From: Sphingomonadaceae bacterium 3R27C6
GTDB taxonomy: Bacteria; Pseudomonadota; Alphaproteobacteria; Sphingomonadales; Sphingomonadaceae
NCBI GenBank assembly: GCA_005503215.1
Contig: SCNS01000001.1
Coordinates: 310,001 to 374,000, forward strand
Direction: 5' to 3'
DNA: 64,000 nt
A program made the position numbers and the translations under genes. Within the stretch, counting starts at the first letter, position 1; each line of letters starts with the position of its first letter. This document shows positions 11,236-19,186 of this stretch, in pieces. The notes beneath the pieces were generated by a model that did not search any database, was not told the origin of the DNA, and saw only the letters and a list, made by a program, of their open reading frames with translations.

Positions 11236-12669
11236 CTATGCGGCGGTATCGATCCCGAGGTCGCTCAGCTTGCGATAGAGCGTCGAGCGTCCGATGCCGA
11301 GGCGGCGGGCGACTTCGCTCATGCGGCCGCGATAATGGCCGATCGCGAGGCGGATGACGTCGGCCTCGATTTCCTCGAGCGGGCGGAGATTGCCGTCGGG
11401 CAGGTACAATGTGACGCCGATCGCCTCGCCGTTGATCGCGATCTCGCCTTCGCCGCTCGGGCTGCCGCCGCCGAGCGTCGCCTCGATGGCGCGGAAATCG
11501 GCGCTGGTAAGGACGTCGGTGGTGCTGTTCACCGCGGCGCGGAACAGCACATCCTGCAACTGGCGGACATTGCCCGGCCAGGCATAGGCGGCGAGCAGGC
11601 GCAGCGCGTCGTCGGTGACCCCGATCGGGCCCATGCCCGGCAGCCCGCCGATGCGCGCGAGCAAATGGCGCGCGAGCGGGCCGACGTCGCCGCGGCGCTC
11701 CGAAAGCGAGGGCAGGGTGAATTGCGCGCTCGACAGCGCGTAGAACAGGTCTTCGCGGAAGTGGCCGGCCTCGATCAGCTTGTCGAGCGGGCTCGTGCTG
11801 GTCGCGATGATGCGCACGTCGACGCTCTGGCGGATCGACCCGCCGATCATCTGCACTTCGCCGCTGTTCAGGAATTCGACGAGCTTCGCTTGCGTTTCGA
11901 GCGGGATGCATTCGACATGGTCGATGATGATGCTGCCGCCGTCGGCCTGAACGAGCCGCCCGACCTGACGGTCGAAGGCGCCGGCAAAGGCGCCGCGCTC
12001 GTGACCGAAGAGGCCCGATCCAATGAGGCCCGGCGACACCGCCGAGCAATCGACCATGACGAGCTGGCCGCGCGCGCGCGGGCTCGCGCTGTGGATCGCG
12101 CGGGCAAAGACTTCCTTACCGGTGCCGGGCTTGCCGTTGATCATCACCGGGACGCGCGCGCGCGCGGCCTTGGCGGCGATCGCCAGCGCGCTGCGGAAAT
12201 TGGGGCTCGACCCGATGATTTCCTCGAACGCCAATGGCGCGCGGAGTTTCTCGGTGAGCGGGCGGAGCTCGCCTTGCGGACCGCTCGTCGACACGACGCG
12301 GTCGAGCGCTTCGAGCAGCCGGTCGGGCGCGATCGGTTTCTGGACGAAGTCGCTCGCCCCGGCGCGCATCGCGCCGACCGCGACCTCAACCCCGTTGCGC
12401 ATCGTGATCACGACGAGCGGCAGCGCGGGGCGCCAGCGGCGGAGTTCGCCGACGAATTCGGAAATATCCATGCCCGGTGCGCCCTGGTCGACGAGCACCG
12501 CGTCGAGCGCCATGCCTTCCTGCGTGCCGAGCTTGGCCAGGGCGGTGTCGGTGTCGGCGGCGATGACGCTACGCCAGCCGCCACGCGATACAAGGGCCGC
12601 CAGAAAGCGCTGCTGGGCAGGCTCGCTGTCGACGATCATCACCATTCGCGTGTCGCGCGTGTTCGTCAT
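11236..12669 (-). CDS. response regulator of the NtrC/bEBP architecture with degenerate AAA+ domain
   Basis: A 477-residue protein in three parts: receiver (phosphoacceptor Asp61; Thr89, Lys111), AAA+ domain (about 148-375) and C-terminal Fis-type helix-turn-helix (GRMSEVARRLGIGRSTLYRKL). Walker A is intact (GKPGTGKE, 179-186). Three hallmarks are altered: the GAFTGA sigma-54 contact loop reads GAFAGA (226-231), the Walker B acidic pair reads DH instead of DE (250-251), and the second arginine finger of the FREDLYYR motif is Ala311. It may therefore bind DNA without activating sigma-54 promoters in the usual way. I start at the ATG of MTNTRDTRM; an ATG at 12729 would add 20 residues unlike a receiver domain. 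It is not adjacent to a histidine kinase. Confidence 0.88.
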   Translation of the reverse strand: MTNTRDTRMVMIVDSEPAQQRFLAALVSRGGWRSVIAADTDTALAKLGTQEGMALDAVLVDQGAPGMDISEFVGELRRWRPALPLVVITMRNGVEVAVGAMRAGASDFVQKPIAPDRLLEALDRVVSTSGPQGELRPLTEKLRAPLAFEEIIGSSPNFRSALAIAAKAARARVPVMINGKPGTGKEVFARAIHSASPRARGQLVMVDCSAVSPGLIGSGLFGHERGAFAGAFDRQVGRLVQADGGSIIIDHVECIPLETQAKLVEFLNSGEVQMIGGSIRQSVDVRIIATSTSPLDKLIEAGHFREDLFYALSSAQFTLPSLSERRGDVGPLARHLLARIGGLPGMGPIGVTDDALRLLAAYAWPGNVRQLQDVLFRAAVNSTTDVLTSADFRAIEATLGGGSPSGEGEIAINGEAIGVTLYLPDGNLRPLEEIEADVIRLAIGHYRGRMSEVARRLGIGRSTLYRKLSDLGIDTAA

Positions 12670-12911
12670 CGTTCCGAATCTGCCCCCTGAACCGACATTG
12701 CTATGGGTTTGTTCTGCTGAGGGCTGCATGTGTATCCGATAGGGGTAAAAGGGCGATTAAGGGCATTCGTCTTTTCCTGCATCGAAGTCCAGCAACCAAA
12801 CCCGCACTTGAGCATCGCGGGGCGCGTGGCTAAGACCGGCGCGATAACCGATTCTGGGGCCGCGGCGCTGTGCGTTCGCGCACAGGAAACGGCCATTAAA
12901 GGGGAAAAGCG

Positions 12912-13034
12912 ATGGCACAGCAGGAAATGAAGGCAGCCGAAGAAACCTATGCGGGTTTCATCAGCCTGTTCAAGATCGGCTCGATCATCACCGCGGTCGT
13001 CACCGTCGGCGTCGTCCTTCTCATCGCGTCCTGA
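12912..13034 (+). CDS. aa3-type cytochrome c oxidase subunit IV-like peptide
   Basis: A 40-residue protein, MAQQEMKAAEETYAGFISLF followed by one membrane helix (KIGSIITAVVTVGVVLLIAS). This matches the small bacterial aa3 subunit IV family, in which an amphipathic N-terminus ending in a TYxGFxxLxK motif precedes a single transmembrane segment. In alphaproteobacterial oxidases this peptide packs against the core subunits and its role is minor or unclear. The ATG follows AAAGGGGAAAAGCG, an acceptable ribosome-binding site. The gene ends 13 bases before pntAA. Confidence 0.85.
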   Translation: MAQQEMKAAEETYAGFISLFKIGSIITAVVTVGVVLLIAS

Positions 13035-13047
13035 CCGGGCTTCGCGT

Positions 13048-14169
13048 ATGCGCATCGCTGTCCTGAAGGAGCTCGCCGAAGGCGAGACCCGCGTCGCCGC
13101 GACCCCGGAAACCGTGAAGAAATTCATTGGCCTGGGCGCCGAAGTTGCCGTCGAATCGGGGGCGGGCGATCACGCTTCGATCGCCGATGCCGATTATAGC
13201 GCCGCGGGCGCCAAGGTCGGTAGCCGCGCCGAGGTGCTGAAGGGCGCGAACATCATCCTCGCGATCCAAGGCCCCGATCCCAAGGGATTGTCGGGTTTTG
13301 CCGACGGTGCCTGGCTCGCCGCGGGGCTCAACCCGTTCGGGGAACGCGCGCGCATCGACGATTATGCGAAGCTCGGGCTCGAAGCGCTCGCGATGGAATT
13401 CATGCCGCGCATCACGCGCGCGCAGTCGATGGACATCCTCTCGAGCCAGGCGAATCTCGCGGGCTACAAGGCGGTGCTGATCGCGGCGAATGCCTATGGC
13501 CGCGCTTTCCCGATGATGATGACCGCCGCGGGCACCGTCAGCGCCGCGAAAGCGTTCGTGATGGGGGTCGGCGTCGCCGGGCTGCAGGCGATCGCGACCG
13601 CGCGCCGCCTCGGCGCACAGGTCAGCGCGACCGACGTGCGCGCCGCGACCAAGGAACAGATCCTTTCGCTCGGTGCCAAGCCGATCTTCGTCGAGACGGT
13701 CGCGGGGATCGAGGGCGAGGGCGCCGGCGGCTATGCCACCGAAATGTCCGACGAATATAAGGCGGCGCAGGCCGAGCTCGTCTCGTCGCACATCGCCAAG
13801 CAGGACATCGTCATCACCACCGCGCTGATCCCGGGGCGCCCCGCGCCGCGGCTGATCTCGGATGCGCAGCTCGCGACGATGCGCAGCGGCAGCGTGATCG
13901 TCGACATGGCGGCCGAAAGCGGCGGCAATGTCGAAGGGTCGGTCTCGGGCGAAGCGAAGCGCATCCACGGCGTCACCGTCATCGGCGCGAAGAATATCGC
14001 CGCGCTGATGCCCGCCGACACCAGCGCGCTGTTCAGTCGCAACCTGTTCAACTTCCTCTCGGCCTTCTGGGACAAGGAAGCCGGCAAGCCCGTGCTCGAC
14101 GAGGAAATCGGCAATGCGGTGCGCCTGACGCAGGGCGGCAAGGTCGTGAACGAGCGGCTGCTGGGCTAA
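13048..14169 (+). CDS. pntAA: NAD(P) transhydrogenase subunit alpha, part 1
   Basis: Soluble NAD(H)-binding dI component of the proton-translocating transhydrogenase, which uses the proton gradient to make NADPH from NADH. The 373 residues start MRIAVLKELAEGETRVAATP and include the AlaDH/PNT signatures: SQANLAGYKAV, the Rossmann loop VMGVGVAGLQAI, ATDVRAATKEQ and VIVDMAAESGGNVEG. In E. coli the alpha chain is one polypeptide; here it ends before the membrane part, which is a separate gene 1.9 kb downstream, as usual in alphaproteobacteria and Rhodospirillum. The insertion between the parts is unusual. Confidence 0.96.
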   Translation: MRIAVLKELAEGETRVAATPETVKKFIGLGAEVAVESGAGDHASIADADYSAAGAKVGSRAEVLKGANIILAIQGPDPKGLSGFADGAWLAAGLNPFGERARIDDYAKLGLEALAMEFMPRITRAQSMDILSSQANLAGYKAVLIAANAYGRAFPMMMTAAGTVSAAKAFVMGVGVAGLQAIATARRLGAQVSATDVRAATKEQILSLGAKPIFVETVAGIEGEGAGGYATEMSDEYKAAQAELVSSHIAKQDIVITTALIPGRPAPRLISDAQLATMRSGSVIVDMAAESGGNVEGSVSGEAKRIHGVTVIGAKNIAALMPADTSALFSRNLFNFLSAFWDKEAGKPVLDEEIGNAVRLTQGGKVVNERLLG

Positions 14170-14173
14170 AGCG

Positions 14174-14539
14174 ATGGGCCTGTTCAGCGCCGGGGATATC
14201 GACATCGCCGGCGCGCAGGCCGAGTTCCAGGCGTGGCTGATCGAGGGCGAGCGCGTGCTCGCGGCGTTCCGGACGATCCGCGATACCGTGCTGCTGACGA
14301 ACCTGCGCTTCATCTTCGTCGATGTGCAGGGGCTGACGGGATCGAAGAAGGATTTCCAGAGCATTCCCTGGCGTTCGGTCACGCGTTTCTCGTTCGAAAC
14401 GGCGGGGACTTTCGACCTCGATGCCGACATGAAAGTGTGGGTGTCGGGCGCCGCGACGCCGCTCGAGGTCAAGATTTCGCGCAAGAGCGATCCGCAGAAA
14501 ATCCAGCAGCTTATGGCGCAATTGATCGTCGGTCGCTGA
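14174..14539 (+). CDS. bacterial PH domain protein
   Basis: A 121-residue cytosolic protein matching the single-domain bacterial pleckstrin-homology family: EGERVLAAFRTIRDTVLLTN LRFIFVD is the opening beta-strand pattern, followed by QSIPWRSVTRFSFETAG and a C-terminal helix (PQKIQQLMAQLIV). These proteins form oligomeric rings in crystal structures; the cellular role is unknown. It begins four bases after the pntAA stop and is presumably cotranscribed with it. A hairpin terminator follows. Confidence 0.82.
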   Translation: MGLFSAGDIDIAGAQAEFQAWLIEGERVLAAFRTIRDTVLLTNLRFIFVDVQGLTGSKKDFQSIPWRSVTRFSFETAGTFDLDADMKVWVSGAATPLEVKISRKSDPQKIQQLMAQLIVGR

Positions 14540-14555
14540 CCCAATCGTAAAAAAT

Positions 14556-14573
14556 GGCCGTTTTCGGCCTTTT
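14556..14573 (+). terminator. rho-independent terminator after the PH-domain gene
   Basis: Stem GGCCG, loop TTTT, stem CGGCC, followed directly by TTTT, 16 bases after the PH-domain gene stop. The stem is only five base pairs, so termination may be partial. It separates the pntAA transcript from the fasciclin genes. Confidence 0.6.
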
Positions 14574-14602
14574 CATGAAACCTCCTTTGGTTACTATGCG
14601 TT

Positions 14603-14620
14603 CAGGGTTCCCCAACCCTG
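14603..14620 (+). promoter_or_regulatory. hairpin in the leader of the first fasciclin gene
   Basis: Perfect seven-base stem CAGGGTT-CCCC-AACCCTG lying 27 bases before the ATG and upstream of the GGAG ribosome-binding site. There is no T-run, so it is not a standard terminator. It could stabilise the 5' end of an abundant secreted-protein mRNA or be an operator; nothing decides between these. Confidence 0.4.
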
Positions 14621-14646
14621 AGTTTCAACCAACTGGAGAATGATTG

Positions 14647-15261
14647 ATGTCGTCTGCGAAGCTTTTCGCCACTCCCCTCCTTGTGCTTGCCACCCTGTCG
14701 CCCGTTTACGCACAGGAAACCGCCGCGCCTGCCGAAGCCGCTGAAGTGGCCGCCGACGCCGCCGCCCCGGCTGAAGCCGCGGCCCCTGCCGCGCCTGCCG
14801 CACCCGCCCAGCCCACCGGCATTGCGCTCGAAATCGCCGCCAAGCCCGACCACAAGACGCTGGCCACCGCGCTGACCGCGGCGGGCGTGTCGGACAAGCT
14901 CGCGGGCCAGCCCTTCACGATCTTCGCGCCGACCGACCAGGCTTTCGCCGCGGTCCCGCAGCCGATGACCGATTGGCTGATGAACCCCAACAACACCGAA
15001 TCGCTCGCGAAGGTGCTGACCTATCATGTCGTTCCGGGCCGCGTGACCGCCGAGGATCTTTACGCGAAGATCAAGGCCGGCGGCGGCAAGGCGACGCTCG
15101 CGACCGTCGAAGGCGAAACGCTGACCTTCACCGAGGTGCAGGGCAACATCAAGGTCGACGGCACGCAGGGCAGCAGCGGCTTCATCACCCAGCCCGACGT
15201 CGAACAGTCGAACGGTAATATTCACGTCATCAACGGCGTGTTGATGCCCAGTCTCGGCTGA
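14647..15261 (+). CDS. secreted fasciclin (FAS1) domain protein
   Basis: A 204-residue exported protein: signal peptide MSSAKLFATPLLVLATLSPVYA with cleavage expected after AYA/VYA, then an Ala-Pro-Glu-rich linker (about residues 22-58), then one FAS1 domain (about 60-204). FAS1 marks are FTIFAPTDQAF, the H-box YHVVPGRV and the C-terminal IHVINGVLMP. FAS1 domains mediate adhesion in many organisms and are common, uncharacterised periplasmic proteins in sphingomonads. It is followed after 41 bases by a second FAS1 gene, clearly a paralogue. The ATG is preceded by GGAG. Confidence 0.93.
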   Translation: MSSAKLFATPLLVLATLSPVYAQETAAPAEAAEVAADAAAPAEAAAPAAPAAPAQPTGIALEIAAKPDHKTLATALTAAGVSDKLAGQPFTIFAPTDQAFAAVPQPMTDWLMNPNNTESLAKVLTYHVVPGRVTAEDLYAKIKAGGGKATLATVEGETLTFTEVQGNIKVDGTQGSSGFITQPDVEQSNGNIHVINGVLMPSLG

Positions 15262-15302
15262 TGATTCGCGCCGCTGCGTCCGGTTTTTGAAAGGATAAGG
15301 AT

Positions 15303-15908
15303 ATGAAAACCCATCTGATCTTGACGGCCGCAGCGGCCGCGCTCGCGCTGTCGGGCTGCGGCGACAAGAAGGAAACACCGGCCGAGACGACCACCGTCGC
15401 GGGCGGCGAAACCGCGGTGCCCGCGACGCCCGCCGCCAGCCCGCCGGCGATGCTGGCGAGCAGCACCATCGCCGCCAACCTCGCGGCCTCGCCCGATCAC
15501 AAGTCGCTGGCCGCGGCCGTGACGCAGGCCGGTCTTGTGCAAACGCTCTCGGGCGCGGGGCCGTTCACTCTGTTCGCTCCGAACGACGCCGCGTTTGTGC
15601 AGGTGCCGCCGGTGACGCGCGACGGCTGGATGCGCCCGGCGCAGAAGGATGTGCTCGCCGGCGTACTCAAATATCATGTCGTTCCGGGCAAGCTGACCGC
15701 GGCGGACCTTAGCGCGAAGATCGCCGAAGGCGGCGGCAAGGCCGTGCTCAAGACCGCCGACGGGCAGGATCTGACCGCAACCAAGAGCGGCGACGCCATT
15801 TTGCTGACCAGCGCCAGCGGCAACAAGGCGACGGTGACGCAGGCCGATGTCGGCCAGGCGAACGGTGTCGTCCATGTCATCGACGCGGTGCTCGTCCCGA
15901 AAATGTAA
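15303..15908 (+). CDS. fasciclin (FAS1) domain lipoprotein
   Basis: A 201-residue lipoprotein: signal sequence ending in the lipobox LSGC (Cys19), a Thr/Ala/Pro-rich tether to about residue 55, then a FAS1 domain with [12 protein letters not shown]-box YHVVPGKL and [10 protein letters not shown]. Residue +2 after the Cys is Gly, so outer-membrane sorting is expected. It is a paralogue of the preceding secreted protein with membrane anchorage instead of free secretion. A strong terminator follows, so the two fasciclin genes form their own transcription unit. Confidence 0.93.
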   Translation: MKTHLILTAAAAALALSGCGDKKETPAETTTVAGGETAVPATPAASPPAMLASSTIAANLAASPDHKSLAAAVTQAGLVQTLSGAGPFTLFAPNDAAFVQVPPVTRDGWMRPAQKDVLAGVLKYHVVPGKLTAADLSAKIAEGGGKAVLKTADGQDLTATKSGDAILLTSASGNKATVTQADVGQANGVVHVIDAVLVPKM

Positions 15909-15953
15909 AAAACATCGCCGGCTTGCCCGGCAAAGCGATATTTTATGTCGCAA

Positions 15954-15996
15954 AGCGCCCGCATTTCTCTTGGTCAGGAATGCGGGCGCTTTTTTT
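15954..15996 (+). terminator. strong rho-independent terminator after the fasciclin pair
   Basis: Perfect 12-base stem AGCGCCCGCATT / AATGCGGGCGCT (15954-15965 and 15979-15990) with a 13-base loop and a run of Ts (15991-15996). It lies 46 bases after the second fasciclin gene and 77 bases before pntAB, so pntAB and pntB need their own promoter in between. Confidence 0.9.
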
Positions 15997-16072
15997 GGGA
16001 GCTTTGGAGTCGACACATTCGGCGGCGCGCGGCAAGAGGTGCGCGAAACGGAATCAGCAGGGGAGCGAGCCC

Positions 16073-16354
16073 GTGGATTTTATCGCGATTTTTTCGATTT
16101 TCGTACTGGCGTGCTTTGTCGGCTATTTCGTCGTCTGGTCGGTGACCCCGGCGCTGCACACGCCGTTGATGAGCGTCACCAACGCCATTTCGTCGGTGAT
16201 CATCGTCGGCGCGCTGATTGCCAGCGCCGCCGCGGGTTCGGCCTCGTCCAAATGGCTGGGCCTCGCCGCGGTCGTGATGGCGAGCATCAACATCTTCGGC
16301 GGCTTTGCCGTCACCGCACGCATGCTGGCGATGTACAAGAAGAAGGAGCGCTGA
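16073..16354 (+). CDS. pntAB: NAD(P) transhydrogenase subunit alpha, part 2
   Basis: Small membrane component of the transhydrogenase (93 residues, three membrane helices): [19 protein letters not shown], then [18 protein letters not shown], then [36 protein letters not shown] is the highly conserved signature of the alpha membrane part. I chose the GTG at 16073, preceded by GGGGAGCG; the longer open frame upstream contains the terminator region and has no family similarity. It is one base from pntB. Confidence 0.93.
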   Translation: MDFIAIFSIFVLACFVGYFVVWSVTPALHTPLMSVTNAISSVIIVGALIASAAAGSASSKWLGLAAVVMASINIFGGFAVTARMLAMYKKKER

Positions 16355-16355
16355 G

Positions 16356-17840
16356 ATGGAATTTCAGTCGATCCTTTCCGCCGCCACCGGCGGCCACGGT
16401 CTCGCGGTCAACCCCTGGGCCTCCGTCGCCTATCTGGTAGCGGGCGTCCTGTTCATCCTCGCGCTGCGCGGGCTGTCGAGCCCGGCGACGGCGCAAGCCG
16501 GTAACCGTTTCGGTATGGCGGGCATGTTGATTGCCGTCGTGACCACGCTGCTCACCCATGCGCCGGCCACCGCCGAGGGCTTCCTCGATACGGTCGGGCT
16601 GGTCGAAATTCTCGTCGCGATCGCGATCGGTGCCGTGATCGGTATCGTGATGGCGCGGCGGATTGCGATGACCGCGATGCCGCAGCTTGTCGCGGCCTTT
16701 CACAGCCTCGTCGGCCTGGCGGCCGTCGCGGTCGCAGCGGCGGCCTATCTCAATCCGCAAGCGTTCGGCATCGCCGATGCGACGGGCGAAATTTTCACCG
16801 TCAGCCGCATCGAAATGGGCCTCGGCATCGCGATCGGCGCGATCACCTTCTCGGGGTCGGTCATCGCCTTCCTGAAACTCAACGGCAATATGTCGGGTTC
16901 GCCGATCATGCTGCCGGGCCGGCACATCATCAACCTCGGCACACTCGCCGCGATCATCGGGCTCGTCGCCTATTTCACCTTCGACCAGAGCTCGTGGATC
17001 TTCTGGACGGTTACCGGGCTCAGCTTCCTTATCGGTTTCCTGCTGATCATCCCGATCGGCGGCGCCGACATGCCGGTCGTCGTGTCGATGCTCAACAGCT
17101 ATTCGGGCTGGGCCGCGGCGGCGATGGGCTTCACGCTCGGCAACACCGCGATGATCATCACCGGCGCGCTCGTCGGCTCGTCGGGTGCGATCCTGTCGTA
17201 CATCATGTGCCGCGCGATGAACCGCAGCTTCATCAGCGTGATCGCGGGCGGCTTCGGCGCCGATGCGGGGCCGAGCGATGGCGGGTCGAAGGAACAGCGT
17301 CCGTGGAAACCGGGCAGCGCCGAGGACGCGGCCTTCCTGATGAGCCAGGCCGACACCGTCATCATCGTTCCGGGTTACGGCATGGCGGTCGCGCAGGCGC
17401 AGCACGCGCTCCGCGAAATGGCCGACCAGCTCAAGAAAGAGGGCGTGACGGTCAAATATGCGATCCATCCGGTCGCAGGGCGCATGCCCGGCCATATGAA
17501 CGTGCTGCTCGCCGAGGCGAACGTCCCCTATGACGAGGTGTTCGAACTCGAGGACATCAATGGCGAATTCGCGCAGGCCGACGTCGCCTTCGTCATCGGC
17601 GCGAACGACGTGACCAATCCGTCGGCGAAAACCGACAAGACCTCGCCGATTTACGGCATGCCCGTGCTCGACGTCGAAAAGGCGAAGACCGTGCTGTTCG
17701 TGAAGCGCTCGATGGGCGGGGTCGGCTATGCCGGCGTCGACAACGACGTCTTTTACATGGACCAGACGATGATGCTGCTCGGCGATGCCAAGAAGATGGC
17801 CGACGACATCGTCAAGGCGCTCAGCGGCAGCGGGCACTAG
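16356..17840 (+). CDS. pntB: NAD(P) transhydrogenase subunit beta
   Basis: Membrane and NADP(H)-binding (dIII) subunit, 494 residues. The N-terminal two thirds hold about nine membrane helices; the C-terminal dIII domain shows VIIVPGYGMAVAQAQHA, IHPVAGRMPGHMNVLLAEA, the DINGEFAQADV helix and VIGANDVTNPSA, ending with the VKRSMGGVGYAGVDN loop. Together with pntAA and pntAB it completes the proton-translocating enzyme. Two GC-rich hairpins follow the stop. Confidence 0.97.
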   Translation: MEFQSILSAATGGHGLAVNPWASVAYLVAGVLFILALRGLSSPATAQAGNRFGMAGMLIAVVTTLLTHAPATAEGFLDTVGLVEILVAIAIGAVIGIVMARRIAMTAMPQLVAAFHSLVGLAAVAVAAAAYLNPQAFGIADATGEIFTVSRIEMGLGIAIGAITFSGSVIAFLKLNGNMSGSPIMLPGRHIINLGTLAAIIGLVAYFTFDQSSWIFWTVTGLSFLIGFLLIIPIGGADMPVVVSMLNSYSGWAAAAMGFTLGNTAMIITGALVGSSGAILSYIMCRAMNRSFISVIAGGFGADAGPSDGGSKEQRPWKPGSAEDAAFLMSQADTVIIVPGYGMAVAQAQHALREMADQLKKEGVTVKYAIHPVAGRMPGHMNVLLAEANVPYDEVFELEDINGEFAQADVAFVIGANDVTNPSAKTDKTSPIYGMPVLDVEKAKTVLFVKRSMGGVGYAGVDNDVFYMDQTMMLLGDAKKMADDIVKALSGSGH

Positions 17841-17852
17841 ACAAGAATCGTC

Positions 17853-17921
17853 GCCCCTGCGAAGGCAGGGGCCGCTGGCAGCCTGTGCTGCCCTGATAGC
17901 GGCCCCCGCCTACGCGGGGGC
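17853..17921 (+). repeat. twin GC-rich palindromic repeat (REP-like)
   Basis: Two hairpins in tandem: GCCCCTGC-GAAG-GCAGGGGC (17853-17872) and GCCCCCGC-CTAC-GCGGGGGC (17902-17921), 29 bases apart. Such pairs of GCCCCTGC-type palindromes are typical of extragenic repeats in sphingomonad genomes. They may also act as the pntB terminator, although no T-run follows. Confidence 0.55.
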
Positions 17922-17942
17922 GATGTGTTTTAAAGGGGCAAT

Positions 17943-18638
17943 ATGCGCAAAATCGGCCTGATCGGGGGGATGAGCTGGGCATCGACCGAGCTTTATTACC
18001 GCCATCTCAACAAGGGGGTGCAAAAGCGCCTCGGCACAGCCTGTTCGGCGCCGATCCTGATGGAGAGCCTCAACTATTGCGAGCTGTCGCGCATCACGAC
18101 CCCCGAAGGGTGGACGCATGCGAAAGAGGTGCTGATCGCCTCGGCGCAGCGGCTTGAGGCCGCCGGCGCGACCGCGCTGATGATCGCGGCCAATTCGATG
18201 CACAAGGTGGCCGAGGATGTCGCCGCGGCGATCTCGATCCCGATCCTCCACATTGTCGACGAAACTGGCCAGAAGATGAAGGCCGACGGGGTCAAGTCGG
18301 CGGCGGTGATCGGCACGCGCAATGTGACGACCGAACCCTGGTTCCGTCAGCGGCTGGTGCGCCACGGGCTGACGCTGGCGCCCTATGACTCGAGCCGCGT
18401 CGACGAGATCGACCGCATCATTTACGAAGAGCTGATGCTCGGCAAGGCGAACGAAAGTTCGCGCCGCACGATGAAAACCTTCATCACCGATATCGCCAAG
18501 CAGGATATCCAGGCGATCGTGCTCGCCTGCACCGAACTGGTGATGCTGGTCGACACCGACGCCAATCTGCTGCCGATCTATGACACCACGCGGATACACG
18601 TCGCCGAGGGCGTCAACTGGATTTTGGGCGAAGGTTGA
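17943..18638 (+). CDS. aspartate/glutamate racemase family protein
   Basis: A 231-residue protein of the Asp/Glu racemase fold beginning IGLIGGMSWASTELYYRHLN, the pattern of YgeA-type broad-specificity amino-acid racemases. These enzymes use two opposed acid/base residues, usually cysteines. The second is present (Cys196 in VLACTELVML), but the first position, before the conserved Asn84, is Ala83 in IAANSMHK. The racemase mechanism may thus be one-sided or lost, as in lyases and hydrolases of the same fold. It is a single gene convergent with a DUF2147 gene. Confidence 0.85.
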   Translation: MRKIGLIGGMSWASTELYYRHLNKGVQKRLGTACSAPILMESLNYCELSRITTPEGWTHAKEVLIASAQRLEAAGATALMIAANSMHKVAEDVAAAISIPILHIVDETGQKMKADGVKSAAVIGTRNVTTEPWFRQRLVRHGLTLAPYDSSRVDEIDRIIYEELMLGKANESSRRTMKTFITDIAKQDIQAIVLACTELVMLVDTDANLLPIYDTTRIHVAEGVNWILGEG

Positions 18639-18643
18639 ATATT

Positions 18644-18669
18644 CTCCCCTCCCGCGAGCGGGAGGGGAG
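18644..18669. terminator. perfect stem-loop between convergent genes
   Basis: Stem CTCCCCTCCCG / CGGGAGGGGAG with a four-base loop, between the convergent racemase and DUF2147 genes. It can serve both strands. The same sequence type is a frequent extragenic palindrome in sphingomonads, so it may be a repeat element that also terminates transcription. Confidence 0.55.
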
Positions 18670-18674
18670 CTAGC

Positions 18675-19088
18675 CTAGCTCATCTTCGTCCATGTCACCG
18701 TGCGGCAGAACAGGCTGACGCAGCCCTTCATCGTCATCTTGCCACCGTTCACGCGCAGGTGCGCCTTATAATATCGCCCATCCTCGGGGCTATAGCCTTC
18801 GCCCTTCCAGCCGTCGCCATGCGGCACGAGATCCCAGTAAATCTGCAATCCGGTGACTTTGCGGCCGCGCTTCGCCTTGTCGGGATTGCGCTCGTCGAGC
18901 TGGCCGCCGGCGGGTTGCTTGATCAGCAGGCGCTCGACGCGCCCGCACATCTTGTTGCCACACGCGGCCATCACGACGATGCCCTTGCCATCGTCGGTTT
19001 TCCATCGTCCCGCGATCGATGCGGGCGCCGCGGCCATCGACGGCACGGCTATCAAGGCGACAAGCGCCAAACCTAATCTGTGAATCAA
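18675..19088 (-). CDS. secreted DUF2147 protein
   Basis: A 137-residue exported protein with signal peptide MIHRLGLALVALIAVPSMAAA and the DUF2147 beta-rich domain (IAGRWKTDDGKGIVVMAACG, CGRVERLL, ITWDL-like YWDLVPHGDGWKGEGYSPEDGR in part, and LRVNGGKMTMKGCVSLFCRT near the end). Four conserved cysteines suggest disulphides in the periplasm. The function of the family is unknown. The start is TTG, chosen because GGGGAGAGG lies six bases upstream and no ATG precedes the signal sequence. Confidence 0.85.
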   Translation of the reverse strand: MIHRLGLALVALIAVPSMAAAPASIAGRWKTDDGKGIVVMAACGNKMCGRVERLLIKQPAGGQLDERNPDKAKRGRKVTGLQIYWDLVPHGDGWKGEGYSPEDGRYYKAHLRVNGGKMTMKGCVSLFCRTVTWTKMS

Positions 19089-19160
19089 AGCGACCTCTCC
19101 CCGGGTTAGCTACACATATGTCAGCAACATCGCTTGGCATCCGTCAAGTCTTGCACCATG

Positions 19161-19180
19161 CTCCCCGAAAATAAGGGGAG
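19161..19180 (+). promoter_or_regulatory. hairpin that pairs with the ribosome-binding site
   Basis: CTCCCC (19161-19166) can pair with GGGGAG (19175-19180) across an eight-base AT-rich loop. GGGGAG is the ribosome-binding site of the beta-helix gene, whose ATG is at 19187. The hairpin would hide it, giving a simple translational switch sensitive to temperature or to a bound factor. Based on sequence pairing only. Confidence 0.45.
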
Positions 19181-19186
19181 AGACAT

